A stretch of DNA of 10,024 nt, from NCBI GenBank assembly GCA_905373295.1, contig CAJPSJ010000057.1, positions 1 to 10,024 of the forward strand. The letters run 5' to 3'. The position numbers were made by a program, and so were the translations under genes. Source of the stretch: an uncultured Campylobacter sp. (GTDB lineage Bacteria > Campylobacterota > Campylobacteria > Campylobacterales > Campylobacteraceae). The number at the start of each line of letters is the position of its first letter. Position 1 is the first letter of the stretch. A model generated the notes under the pieces. It saw nothing but the letters and a program-made list of their open reading frames with translations, searched no databases and was not told where the DNA came from. Of the stretch, positions 1-5,894 are shown piece by piece.

Positions 1-30
1 GTATTAAAATTTATAATTTGTGCCGTAGTA

Positions 31-51
31 GTTTTTGTTATTATTTATAAT
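31..51 (+). promoter_or_regulatory. Sigma-70-type promoter for the 51-aa ORF
   Basis: A perfect TATAAT lies at 46-51, preceded by the T-rich stretch GTTTTTGTTATTATT at 31-45. This is the usual Campylobacter housekeeping promoter form, in which a T-rich region replaces a clear -35. Transcription would start near 58 and give a leader of about 50 nt before the ATG at 110. A second TATAAT at 12-17 could also serve. Seen in the sequence; activity is inferred. Confidence 0.5.
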
Positions 52-109
52 TTATGAAAGTACTTTGTGTGCAAAGTGCGATTATACGTTTTTTGTAGAG
101 GAAAGGCTT

Positions 110-265
110 ATGGGTAGATTATTGATAGCAATCGATACAAATGATATAAATTTAGTAAGATATATTGCTGCTGAAGGTAGAGTTTGCAAGCAAGCCAATG
201 TCCATAATAGAGCGCTTAAAGAATTAAGAAAAATGGAATCGGAAAATAATAGAACTAATGAGTAA
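110..265 (+). CDS. Small hypothetical protein, 51 aa, AT-rich
   Basis: I do not recognise this protein. The reading frame is open from an ATG at 35, but that start lies upstream of the predicted transcription start. The ATG at 110 has a good ribosome-binding site (GAGGAAAG at 98-105, 4 nt before the ATG), so I chose it. The product begins MGRLLIAIDTNDINLVRYI and ends in a hydrophilic stretch rich in Arg, Lys, Glu and Asn. It has no signal peptide, no membrane segment and one Cys. The AIDTNDINLVRYI segment loosely resembles the start of an ankyrin-type helix pair, but a single such segment proves nothing. GC over 1-265 is about 29% by hand count, clearly below the core genes to the right, which fits acquired DNA or a decaying remnant. 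It could be a real small protein or a leftover of a longer gene. Confidence 0.45.
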   Translation: MGRLLIAIDTNDINLVRYIAAEGRVCKQANVHNRALKELRKMESENNRTNE

Positions 266-442
266 ACCGGTTTTTGCGGAACAATAAAGAGAGATATGAA
301 AGAAGCGAAATTTACAAGACGGCTTTCTTGCTTTATCCTTACGCGCTTATCTGTTACCGCTCTGCTATTCCGATACTCCGCCGCTTTGTAAAATTTTAGA
401 TATAAACGCTAATTTATGCGCACACCTAAATACCGTAAAAAT

Positions 443-482
443 TTTAAAATTTCAAATCCCTGAAGCTCTGTGAAATTTTAAA
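443..482. repeat. AT-rich inverted repeat, 12-bp arms
   Basis: TTTAAAATTTCA at 443-454 is the perfect reverse complement of TGAAATTTTAAA at 471-482, with a 16-nt spacer. The arms are built from the AAATTTTA word that is very common in this genome, so part of the match is expected by composition. It could fold into a weak hairpin. No function is evident. Confidence 0.4.
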
Positions 483-525
483 TTTCGCAGACTAACTTCG
501 CAGCAAGATTATCGTATAAAATCGA

Positions 526-543
526 TCGCGCGAAAACGCGCGA
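526..543 (-). terminator. Possible intrinsic terminator of the DUF4197 gene
   Basis: TCGCGCG at 526-532 and CGCGCGA at 537-543 form a perfect 7-bp, almost all-GC stem with a 4-nt loop. Read on the minus strand the stem is followed by TCGATTTTATACG, a short T-rich tail. It lies about 160 nt past the stop of the minus-strand DUF4197 gene, far for a terminator, but no better one lies nearer. No T tail follows on the plus strand. Confidence 0.4.
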
Positions 544-668
544 CAAATAAACCTCTAAATTCCGCCGCACGCCTACTTTGACTCAAACAGCTGTCTTGCA
601 CGAGAGGGTGCTTTGCGCGCAGCTTTGGCTACACAAGCTTACGGCGCAAAGCAATTATAAGCAGCTAT

Positions 669-698
669 GCGGCGAAATTTACGCCAAAGTCTCGCCGC
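669..698 (-). repeat. GC-rich inverted repeat just after the DUF4197 stop
   Basis: GCGGCGA at 669-675 pairs with TCGCCGC at 692-698 across a 16-nt spacer, starting 6 nt past the stop codon on the minus strand. No run of T follows, so it does not look like an intrinsic terminator. It might stabilise the 3' end of the messenger. Confidence 0.3.
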
Positions 699-703
699 AA
701 GCT

Positions 704-1435
704 TTATTTAAGCACCTTACCCAAAATCCCCGCACCTTTGCCGACGGCGCTGCCGCGAAGCGCGCTTTCCTTTTCTCTCATTACCGCAAATAGCCCGTCC
801 AGCGTCTTTTGCGTGATGTAATCATTCAAGTCCTCGCCCTGCTTAGGCAGATACTCGCTCGTGCCCAGCCCGCGCGCGATGTTTTGCACCGCTTCATTGC
901 CCGCGATCTTGTTTTGCGCGAAGGAATTTAGCCCGTTATACGCCGTCGCAAAGCTGTTTTTGCTCATCATATCGCTTACGATCGGCCTAAAAACCGCCCG
1001 CAGCTTCGCACCCGATTTGCTCTGCAAATACTCGCTAAGCGCCGTGTCGCCACCGCTGATGAGCTTTTTAACGTCGGCATCGCTCATAGATTTCAGATCT
1101 TGCAAAAATATCTTGCTCGCACCGCTCACTGCCTTGGTAGCGACATCGTTCATGTTCTCTACCAGCTGCTGCTCCCATTTATCGCCGCCCACCTTTCTCG
1201 CAAGCTTCGCAGCCGCCTTCAGCGAAGGAGGAAGCTCGATTTTAGCGGTCTTGCTGTGGATGTAGCCCTTGGCGAGCTCGCTTGCGGCGCGGTTTGTGGC
1301 GGAAGCGAGCAGGTCTTTGTAGTTTCCGCTCTGAGTCGCACCGAGCACGTCCGCGCCCTGCTTTAGAATATCCGTTACGTCCGCATGCGCAAGCGACAGC
1401 GACGCAGCGGCGAGTAAAACCATAAATTTTTTCAT
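704..1435 (-). CDS. Secreted DUF4197 family protein
   Basis: The 243-aa product belongs to the DUF4197 family, whose function is unknown and whose members are normally exported. Residues 1-18 form a clear signal peptide (MKKFMVLLAAASLSLAHA), with likely cleavage after AHA, so the mature protein should be periplasmic. The family's conserved C-terminal two thirds are visible: a helix of MNDVATKA type near residue 95, SMSDADVKKLISGGD near 116-130, a SxxGAKLRAVFRPIV segment near 139-153, and DYITQKTLDGLF at 205-216 followed by a charged helix and a final ILGKVLK. The frame is open 10 codons further upstream to an ATG at 1465, but that start overlaps the predicted -10 box and would spoil the signal peptide. 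The ATG at 1435 has AAAGG about 9 nt upstream. The gene stands alone, with its own promoter and converging on nothing. Family assignment is by recognition of motifs. Confidence 0.85.
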   Translation of the reverse strand: MKKFMVLLAAASLSLAHADVTDILKQGADVLGATQSGNYKDLLASATNRAASELAKGYIHSKTAKIELPPSLKAAAKLARKVGGDKWEQQLVENMNDVATKAVSGASKIFLQDLKSMSDADVKKLISGGDTALSEYLQSKSGAKLRAVFRPIVSDMMSKNSFATAYNGLNSFAQNKIAGNEAVQNIARGLGTSEYLPKQGEDLNDYITQKTLDGLFAVMREKESALRGSAVGKGAGILGKVLK

Positions 1436-1463
1436 ATTGCAACCTTTGGATAAAATTCGCGCC

Positions 1464-1480
1464 ATTATGCCAAAATGCGG
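1464..1480 (-). promoter_or_regulatory. Promoter of the DUF4197 gene
   Basis: On the minus strand the sequence reads CCGCATTTTGGCATAATGG. The -10 box CATAAT occupies 1464-1469 and is preceded by TTTTGG, the extended -10 form common in Campylobacter. Transcription would begin near 1457, about 20 nt before the ATG at 1435, which supports that start over the upstream one. Confidence 0.5.
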
Positions 1481-1535
1481 TAAACGCTCAGCCTGTGCTC
1501 GGTTTAAATTTACGCGCTGCGCGGGCGAGCTGAGA

Positions 1536-1731
1536 TAAAATTTTAGGCTAAATTTTAAAGCGGCTTTGAGTTAAATTTTAAACGTCAAATTTCAAAGCTA
1601 AATTTAACGGGCGGAATTATTTAAAGATGAAATTTGGATGCGGCGGTCTTTGTCGTGCTTGCGGCTAAATTTTAAAAGCATCGCTACGACGAGCTAAAAT
1701 TTTAAAACCGCACTGCTTGGCACTATTTAAA
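1536..1731. repeat. Interspersed TAAATTTTAAA words in a gene-free gap
   Basis: The 1470-1868 gap holds no convincing gene. It carries several near-identical palindrome-like words: GCTAAATTTTAAAG (about 1548), GTTAAATTTTAAAC (about 1570), GCTAAATTTTAAAAG (about 1664) and GCTAAAATTTTAAAAC (about 1693), plus TAAAATTTTA near 1536 and TTTAAATTT near 1726. Most are flanked by G or C rich bases (GGC, GAG, CGG). The word also occurs near 393, 440, 474, 2950, 4025 and 9510. A 35-codon ORF at 1783-1890 has no ribosome-binding site and is not counted as a gene. Confidence 0.45.
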
Positions 1732-1868
1732 TTTCGCAACGCAAACGATGCCAACGCAAGACGCACAAAGCAAATTATAGCGATGAGCGGCTATATCCTC
1801 GGCGCAAACGATTGGAATTTTATCAAAGCAGCCAAGAAGCCCGCCGCAAATTTAAAGAGTTTAAATTT

Positions 1869-1888
1869 AAAAGCGAGCTGCCGCTTTT
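1869..1888 (-). terminator. Intrinsic terminator of gdhA
   Basis: AAAAGCG at 1869-1875 and CGCTTTT at 1882-1888 form a perfect 7-bp stem with a 6-nt loop. On the minus strand the hairpin ends in CGCTTTTAAATTTAA, giving the T-rich tail. It begins 22 nt past the gdhA stop, a normal place for the end of the gltX-to-gdhA operon. Confidence 0.65.
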
Positions 1889-1910
1889 GACAAAATAAAG
1901 CGAGTTGAGC

Positions 1911-3269
1911 TTAAACTAGGCCTTGATCCAGCATCGCATCGGCTACGCGGCGAAAGCCCGCGATATTCGAGCCCAACACGAGATTGCCCTCCGCGCCGAA
2001 TTCCTTCGAGGTCTCGTAGCTGGTGCGAAATATGTGGCGCATGATCTCGCGCAGCTTGCTATCGACCTCCTCGAAGCTCCACGACGCCATCTGCGCGTTT
2101 TGCGCCATCTCAAGCCCGCTTGTAGCCACGCCGCCAGCATTCGCCGCTTTCGCAGGGCCGAAAAGAAAGTCTTTTTGCGCGAGCATAAAATCGATCGCCT
2201 CAAGCGTGCTTGGCATATTCGCGCCCTCGCAAACCATGCGACATCCGTTGGCATAGAGAGTTTTTACGTCTTGCAGATTAAGCTCATTTTGCGTAGCGCT
2301 CGGAAACGCGGCGTCGCACGGCACGCTCCACACGCCGTTGCGGCCTGCGGGATAGGCGCTAACTGGGATAAATTTTGCACCGGGGCGCTCCTTGATATAT
2401 TCGCAAAGCCCCACGCGCAGCTGCTCTTTTAGCTTTTTAAGAAGCGCCACGTTGATTCCCTCGGCATCATAGATAAAGCCCGTAGAATCGCTTACTGTAA
2501 CGGGCTTAGCCTGCATTTGATAGAGCTTTTCGGCGGTGTAGATCGCGACATTGCCGGCGCCCGAGATCGTGCAAATCTTGCCGTGCAGCGAATCGCCTCT
2601 GGTAGCGAGCATCTCGTTTGCAAAATAGACCGAGCCGTAGCCCGTAGCCTCGGTGCGCGCAAGACTGCCGCCCCAGCTTAGCCCCTTGCCCGTAAGCGCG
2701 CCGTCGAATCTGCGGGTGAGCTTTTTATACGCGCCGTACATATAGCCGATCTCGCGACCGCCCACGCCGATGTCGCCCGCAGGCACGTCGGTATTAGAGC
2801 TTATTAGGCGGTGAAGTTCTAACATAAAAGCTTGACAAAATCTCATAATCTCGCCGTCGCTCTTGCCCTTGGGATCGAAATTCGCGCCGCCTTTTGCGCC
2901 ACCGATATTAAGACCGGTGAGGGAATTTTTAAAAATTTGCTCAAACCCTAAAAATTTTAAAACGCCCAAATTTACGCTCGGATGAAAGCGCAGGCCGCCT
3001 TTGTAGGGGCCCAGGGCGGAGTTGAACTCTATGCGATATCCCGTATGCACGCAGGGCTCGCCGCCGTCGCTCATATAGACGACGCGAAACATCATCGTGC
3101 GCTCGGGCGCCAAAATGCGCTCTAAAATTTTGTTTTTCACGTATCGCTCGTCGCGCTTTAGAAGCGGTATGAGCGAGTATAAAATCTCGGTCGATGCTTG
3201 GATAAAGACCTCCTGGCCGGGATTGGCGCGCTTTAAATTTAGCAGCAAGCCGTCGATGTAAGATTTCAT
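1911..3269 (-). CDS. gdhA: Glutamate dehydrogenase (NADP-type)
   Basis: The enzyme interconverts 2-oxoglutarate plus ammonia and glutamate, using NAD(P)H, in the cytoplasm. The 452-aa length suits the hexameric bacterial GdhA family (about 445-450 aa). The N-terminal substrate domain shows PYKGGLRFHP (K90), GGAKGG with the catalytic lysine at K126, and VPAGDIGVGGREIG with the catalytic aspartate at D166. The Rossmann domain shows SGAGNVA at 236-242. The second strand ends in SDS (260-262), as in NADP-preferring enzymes such as that of E. coli, so NADP preference is inferred. The final GSNIAGFRRVADAM is also typical. The ATG has a near-perfect AAGGAGG at 3274-3280 located inside the 3' end of mqnA, and start and stop overlap as ATGA, which suggests coupled translation. 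It is the last gene of the operon, followed by a hairpin terminator. Confidence 0.96.
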   Translation of the reverse strand: MKSYIDGLLLNLKRANPGQEVFIQASTEILYSLIPLLKRDERYVKNKILERILAPERTMMFRVVYMSDGGEPCVHTGYRIEFNSALGPYKGGLRFHPSVNLGVLKFLGFEQIFKNSLTGLNIGGAKGGANFDPKGKSDGEIMRFCQAFMLELHRLISSNTDVPAGDIGVGGREIGYMYGAYKKLTRRFDGALTGKGLSWGGSLARTEATGYGSVYFANEMLATRGDSLHGKICTISGAGNVAIYTAEKLYQMQAKPVTVSDSTGFIYDAEGINVALLKKLKEQLRVGLCEYIKERPGAKFIPVSAYPAGRNGVWSVPCDAAFPSATQNELNLQDVKTLYANGCRMVCEGANMPSTLEAIDFMLAQKDFLFGPAKAANAGGVATSGLEMAQNAQMASWSFEEVDSKLREIMRHIFRTSYETSKEFGAEGNLVLGSNIAGFRRVADAMLDQGLV

Positions 3270-3280
3270 AGTTCCTCCTT
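3266..3280 (-). promoter_or_regulatory. Ribosome-binding site and ATGA overlap, mqnA/gdhA
   Basis: On the minus strand AAGGAGG (3274-3280) precedes the gdhA ATG (3267-3269) by 4 nt. The mqnA stop TGA (3266-3268) overlaps that ATG. The Shine-Dalgarno sequence is itself the Lys-Glu-Glu end of mqnA. This is a standard layout for translational coupling and fixes the gdhA start. Confidence 0.75.
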
Positions 3281-3958
3281 TTGAACCGGATTAAATTTTA
3301 ATTTTTTGGCTTTGGCGATAAATTTTTTCAGCGCCAGCTCCTCGCGGACGCTGATTTTGTAGCTTATAAATTTCAAATAATTTAAAATTTCACCCTCTTT
3401 TATGCCGCGCGAAAGGGCGTAGCTTTGCAGGATATATCTTGGAATTTTAATACGCGAACGCAAAAATTTCGTCGCCAGGCGCGAGTAGGCTTTTTCGTTC
3501 TTCACACAGCACAACCGCCCGAAAACGAAAGGTAGGCCCGTGCGCCGCTGCCAAATTTCGCCAAGATCGTAGAATTTATCCCTGCCCTGCGAAAGCAGCG
3601 CCTTTAAAGCGTTATCGCCGATCAACACTTCGCCGCTAAGATCCAGCACGCGGGCTAGCATATTTGAGCTCATCGACGCGGGATCGAGCCTGGGCGCCGA
3701 GTTTTTGCGAACGAGCACGCTTAGCACTTCCCGCTTTGCGACGATTCCAAGAGGCAGCCTGCGGTATTTTGCGCGGCGGCTTTCGATGCTCGAGATCACT
3801 GCGGCGTCTATCCTGCGGCTATAAAGATCGGCGCAGAGTTTGCTCGGCACCCCTTTTTTAAATTCTATCGATTTTTTAACATAAGACGGCAGCGGAAGGG
3901 ATTTTAAAAATACGTGAAAAGGGAGCAAATTTAGATAATCGATTTTGCCTAATAACAT
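3266..3958 (-). CDS. mqnA: Chorismate dehydratase MqnA (futalosine-pathway menaquinone synthesis)
   Basis: MqnA dehydrates chorismate to 3-[(1-carboxyvinyl)oxy]benzoate, the first committed step of the futalosine route to menaquinone, which Campylobacter and Helicobacter use instead of the classical Men pathway. The 230-aa product is at the short end of the family. It opens with GKIDYLNLLPF (4-14), whose Asn10 should match the conserved active-site Asn near the N terminus. It continues with DAAVISSIES (51-60), GEVLIGDNALKAL (109-121) and DLGEIWQRRTGLPFVFG (131-147), the signature of this periplasmic-binding-protein-like fold. The C-terminal 40 residues are strongly basic. The ATG has GGAGAAAG 2 nt upstream. 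The gene follows a 78-nt leader with a strong hairpin and overlaps gdhA by 4 nt. C. jejuni Cj1285c, as I recall it, sits in the equivalent position. Confidence 0.88.
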   Translation of the reverse strand: MLLGKIDYLNLLPFHVFLKSLPLPSYVKKSIEFKKGVPSKLCADLYSRRIDAAVISSIESRRAKYRRLPLGIVAKREVLSVLVRKNSAPRLDPASMSSNMLARVLDLSGEVLIGDNALKALLSQGRDKFYDLGEIWQRRTGLPFVFGRLCCVKNEKAYSRLATKFLRSRIKIPRYILQSYALSRGIKEGEILNYLKFISYKISVREELALKKFIAKAKKLKFNPVQKEEL

Positions 3959-3966
3959 AACTTTCT

Positions 3967-4022
3967 CCGAATTTAGCGCAGGAAAAGAGGGTTAAATTCC
4001 GGCGCTAAATCGGAATTTAACC
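3967..4022 (-). promoter_or_regulatory. Hairpin with alternative pairing in the mqnA leader
   Basis: In the minus-strand transcript, GGTTAAATTCCG (4022-4011) and CGGAATTTAACC (4001-3990) form a perfect 12-bp stem with a 9-nt loop ATTTAGCGC, followed by CTCTTTTCC. That resembles an intrinsic terminator with a poor T tract. The loop is the exact complement of GCGCTAAAT at 3979-3971. With one bulged base the pairing grows to CCGATTTAGCGC against GCGCTAAATTCGG, which reaches into the mqnA Shine-Dalgarno GGAG. The second pairing competes with the first stem for CCG, or would form a loop-to-downstream pseudoknot. The hairpin could end lipoprotein transcripts, attenuate mqnA-gdhA or protect a processed end. 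The pairing is seen; a regulatory role is inferred. Confidence 0.55.
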
Positions 4023-4036
4023 AAAAATTTTAAAGT

Positions 4037-4408
4037 TTATTTGACCTCGGTGATCGGGATGGATTTGTATTTGCTAAACTCCACTATGCCCTCACCTTTT
4101 TTGAAGTGGATGCTCACTCCGTCTTTGTTCTCCATATAGATGCCGTCGGCGGCGCGCTCGCGCTTAAGATCGTAGCTTTTGCCGCTATCGTCCTTTAACA
4201 CGGCGGTATTGAAATCGTCGTTTGAGCTAAGCGAAAGCTTTTTACCCTTGTCATCGACAAAATAGAAGGTCTTTGCGTTCTCTTGAGTTATGGTTTTTTC
4301 GCTCTGTGCTTGCTTATTCATAGCGCTATCCGGGGATTGGCGGAGCTGGTTTGAGCCGCATCCTAGCAAAAATAACGCCAAAGCGGCACACGATAGAACT
4401 TTAAACAT
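4037..4408 (-). CDS. Small lipoprotein with divergent MliC-like domain
   Basis: Residues 1-17 are a lipoprotein signal peptide ending in the lipobox LLGC, with lipidation at Cys17. A Ser/Gln/Asn/Lys-rich linker follows to about residue 46. The rest, about 47-122, has the strand pattern of the MliC family (membrane-bound inhibitors of C-type lysozyme): FYFVDDKGKKLSL, then AVLKDDSGKSYDLKRE, then AADGIYMENKDG, then a KKGEG turn and a last strand. In canonical MliC a Ser-Gly motif and a later Lys insert into the lysozyme active site and a Cys pair ties the barrel. Here the Ser position reads Asp (ADG), no Cys is present after Cys17, and only the Lys-Gly turn is kept. Lysozyme inhibition is therefore uncertain. 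The ATG overlaps the end of the phosphoribosyltransferase gene by 8 nt, with AAAGGAGAAAT upstream, so it is translated as part of the operon. Confidence 0.8.
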   Translation of the reverse strand: MFKVLSCAALALFLLGCGSNQLRQSPDSAMNKQAQSEKTITQENAKTFYFVDDKGKKLSLSSNDDFNTAVLKDDSGKSYDLKRERAADGIYMENKDGVSIHFKKGEGIVEFSKYKSIPITEVK

Positions 4409-5849
4409 ATTTCTCCTTTAAATTTAGGTTACACTCGTTGATGAGTGATTTTCGGATATCCCAAAGCTTTTGAGAGAGATCCACTTTGTAGCTCTGCGGA
4501 TGGACGTTGCGAAGGTGCTCAAGCCAAAATTTGCTCTTCTGCTCCTTGCTAAAACGCGCGATCTCGCTTACCGTGCGGCGCGTACCTACGAATTTGCCCT
4601 CCCTAAAAACGGGACGTAAGAGCTTATGCGCGCTGAAATTCGTTAAAATTTTACGCTTGTAGGTGTAAAGAGGGTGAAAAATTTCAAGCGGTGCGCTCTC
4701 GTCTATGCTCTCTCCCTCAAGCGCGATCAGATCGGCAAGCGCCATACCGTTGTCTTTGTCGTAGAGTCTAAAGACCTGTTTGTAGCCTGGATTATTGATC
4801 TTGCGCGGATCGTTTGAAATTTTGATCTTAGCCACGATCTCACCATCTTTTTCGATACCGCTTAGCTTATACACGCCGCCTAGACTCGAACTGTCTCCGC
4901 CGGTAATAAGCCTCGTGCCGATCCCCCAGCTATCGATTTTGGCGTCGAAAAGCTTGAGTTGATCGATCGCGTATTCGTCTAGATCATTTGACGCAGTGAT
5001 CTTTGCGTCATTAAAGCCCGCAGCATCGAGCATCTTGCGCGCCTGCTTGGTTAGATACTCCAGATCGCCCGAATCTATGCGGATTCCAAGCGGCTTATGA
5101 CCGCTTGCGCGCAGCTCTTTAAAAACCTTGATCGCATTTGGCACGCCGCTTGCGAGAGTATCGTAGGTATCGACAAGCAAAAGCGTGCTGTTCGGATAAA
5201 TTTTAGCGTAGGCGCGAAACGCCTCCAGCTCGCTATCAAAGCTCTGAATCCAAGAGTGCGAGTGGGTGCCGATCGCAGGGACGTCAAATTTCTTTGCGGC
5301 AAGCACGTTTGACGTAGCGCTGCAGCCGCCTATAATCGCAGCTTTTGCGCCGTAGATGCCCGCACTTCGCCCCTGAGCGCGGCGCAAGCCAAATTCCATC
5401 ACCGAATCGCCCTGAGCGCTAAAGTTTATACGCGAGCTTTTCGTAGCGATGAGAGTTTGGAAATTTATAGTATTTAGGATCGCGGTCTCGATGAGCTGCG
5501 CTTCCATAATATTTGCCTTGACGCGGATAAGCGGCTCGTGCGGAAATACGATCTGCCCCTCGTCCATGGCGTAAATTTCGCCGCTAAATTTAAAGCCTTT
5601 TAGAAATTCTAAGAATTCCGGCTTAAAGAAATTTAGACTTTTTAGATATGCGATGTCATCGTCACTAAATCTGAGATTTTCGATATAATCCACGACCTCG
5701 TTTAAGCCGCAAAATATCGCATAACCGCCGCCGCTTGGGTTTTTGCGATAAAAAACGTCAAAAACCGCCGTCTGATCGGGCTTTGTGAAAAAATAGCCCT
5801 GCATCATACTAAGCTGATAAAAATCGGTAAGTAAAGCCAAATCTTTCAT
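4401..5849 (-). CDS. pncB: Nicotinate phosphoribosyltransferase
   Basis: The enzyme joins nicotinate to PRPP, with ATP hydrolysis, to give nicotinate mononucleotide, the entry step of NAD salvage (Preiss-Handler route) in the cytoplasm. The 482-aa product is a full-length NAPRTase. It opens with LLTDFYQLSMMQGYF (6-20), the family's start motif. Next come MEFGLRRAQG (151-160), GTHSHSW (194-200) with His198 at the position of the phosphorylated active-site histidine, LLLVDTYDT (223-231), GIRIDSGDL (255-263) for phosphate binding, ASNDLDE (286-292) and, further on, IGTRLITGGD. AAGAGG stands 6 nt before the ATG. The gene lies 45 nt after the malic enzyme gene and overlaps the lipoprotein gene by 8 nt. 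In C. jejuni this spot, as I recall it, is held by upp, another phosphoribosyltransferase with a different base. Confidence 0.95.
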   Translation of the reverse strand: MKDLALLTDFYQLSMMQGYFFTKPDQTAVFDVFYRKNPSGGGYAIFCGLNEVVDYIENLRFSDDDIAYLKSLNFFKPEFLEFLKGFKFSGEIYAMDEGQIVFPHEPLIRVKANIMEAQLIETAILNTINFQTLIATKSSRINFSAQGDSVMEFGLRRAQGRSAGIYGAKAAIIGGCSATSNVLAAKKFDVPAIGTHSHSWIQSFDSELEAFRAYAKIYPNSTLLLVDTYDTLASGVPNAIKVFKELRASGHKPLGIRIDSGDLEYLTKQARKMLDAAGFNDAKITASNDLDEYAIDQLKLFDAKIDSWGIGTRLITGGDSSSLGGVYKLSGIEKDGEIVAKIKISNDPRKINNPGYKQVFRLYDKDNGMALADLIALEGESIDESAPLEIFHPLYTYKRKILTNFSAHKLLRPVFREGKFVGTRRTVSEIARFSKEQKSKFWLEHLRNVHPQSYKVDLSQKLWDIRKSLINECNLNLKEKYV

Positions 5850-5894
5850 TTACGCCTCTTAAAATTTAATCTCGCCTCGTGCAGGAGCAAAAAA

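Larger units (their letters stand above)
266..703. other. Gene-poor gap with inverted repeats
   Basis: No convincing gene fills these 438 bases. The stretch holds a 31-codon ORF at 296-391 (AAGAGAG just before its ATG, but no recognisable product), AT-rich AAATTTTA words, and three inverted repeats listed separately (443-482, 526-543, 669-698). A TTG-started frame at 578-793 runs antisense into the end of the DUF4197 gene and looks like a shadow of it. The rightmost repeats are probably the 3' untranslated region and terminator of that gene. Confidence 0.5.

Noticed and set aside
35..109. Upstream start of the first small ORF at 35
   Set aside because: It lies before the predicted -10 box at 46-51 and lacks a ribosome-binding site; the ATG at 110 has one.
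264..275. AAACCGGTTTTT palindrome after the 51-aa ORF as a terminator
   Set aside because: A palindrome with no loop cannot form a useful hairpin of this length.
578..793. Plus-strand ORF of 71 codons
   Set aside because: TTG start without ribosome-binding site, antisense to the conserved end of the DUF4197 gene; no recognisable product.
1436..1465. Ten-residue upstream extension of the DUF4197 gene (MARILSKGCN)
   Set aside because: It overlaps the predicted -10 box and would bury the signal peptide; the ATG at 1435 has AAAGG upstream.
1627..1668. 13-residue Cys-containing ORF (MKFGCGGLCRACG)
   Set aside because: Very short, only a weak TAAAG nearby, and no partner gene; expected by chance.
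1783..1890. 35-codon plus-strand ORF in the gap before gdhA
   Set aside because: No ribosome-binding site, runs through the gdhA terminator hairpin, and its last third is translated from AAATTTAAA words.
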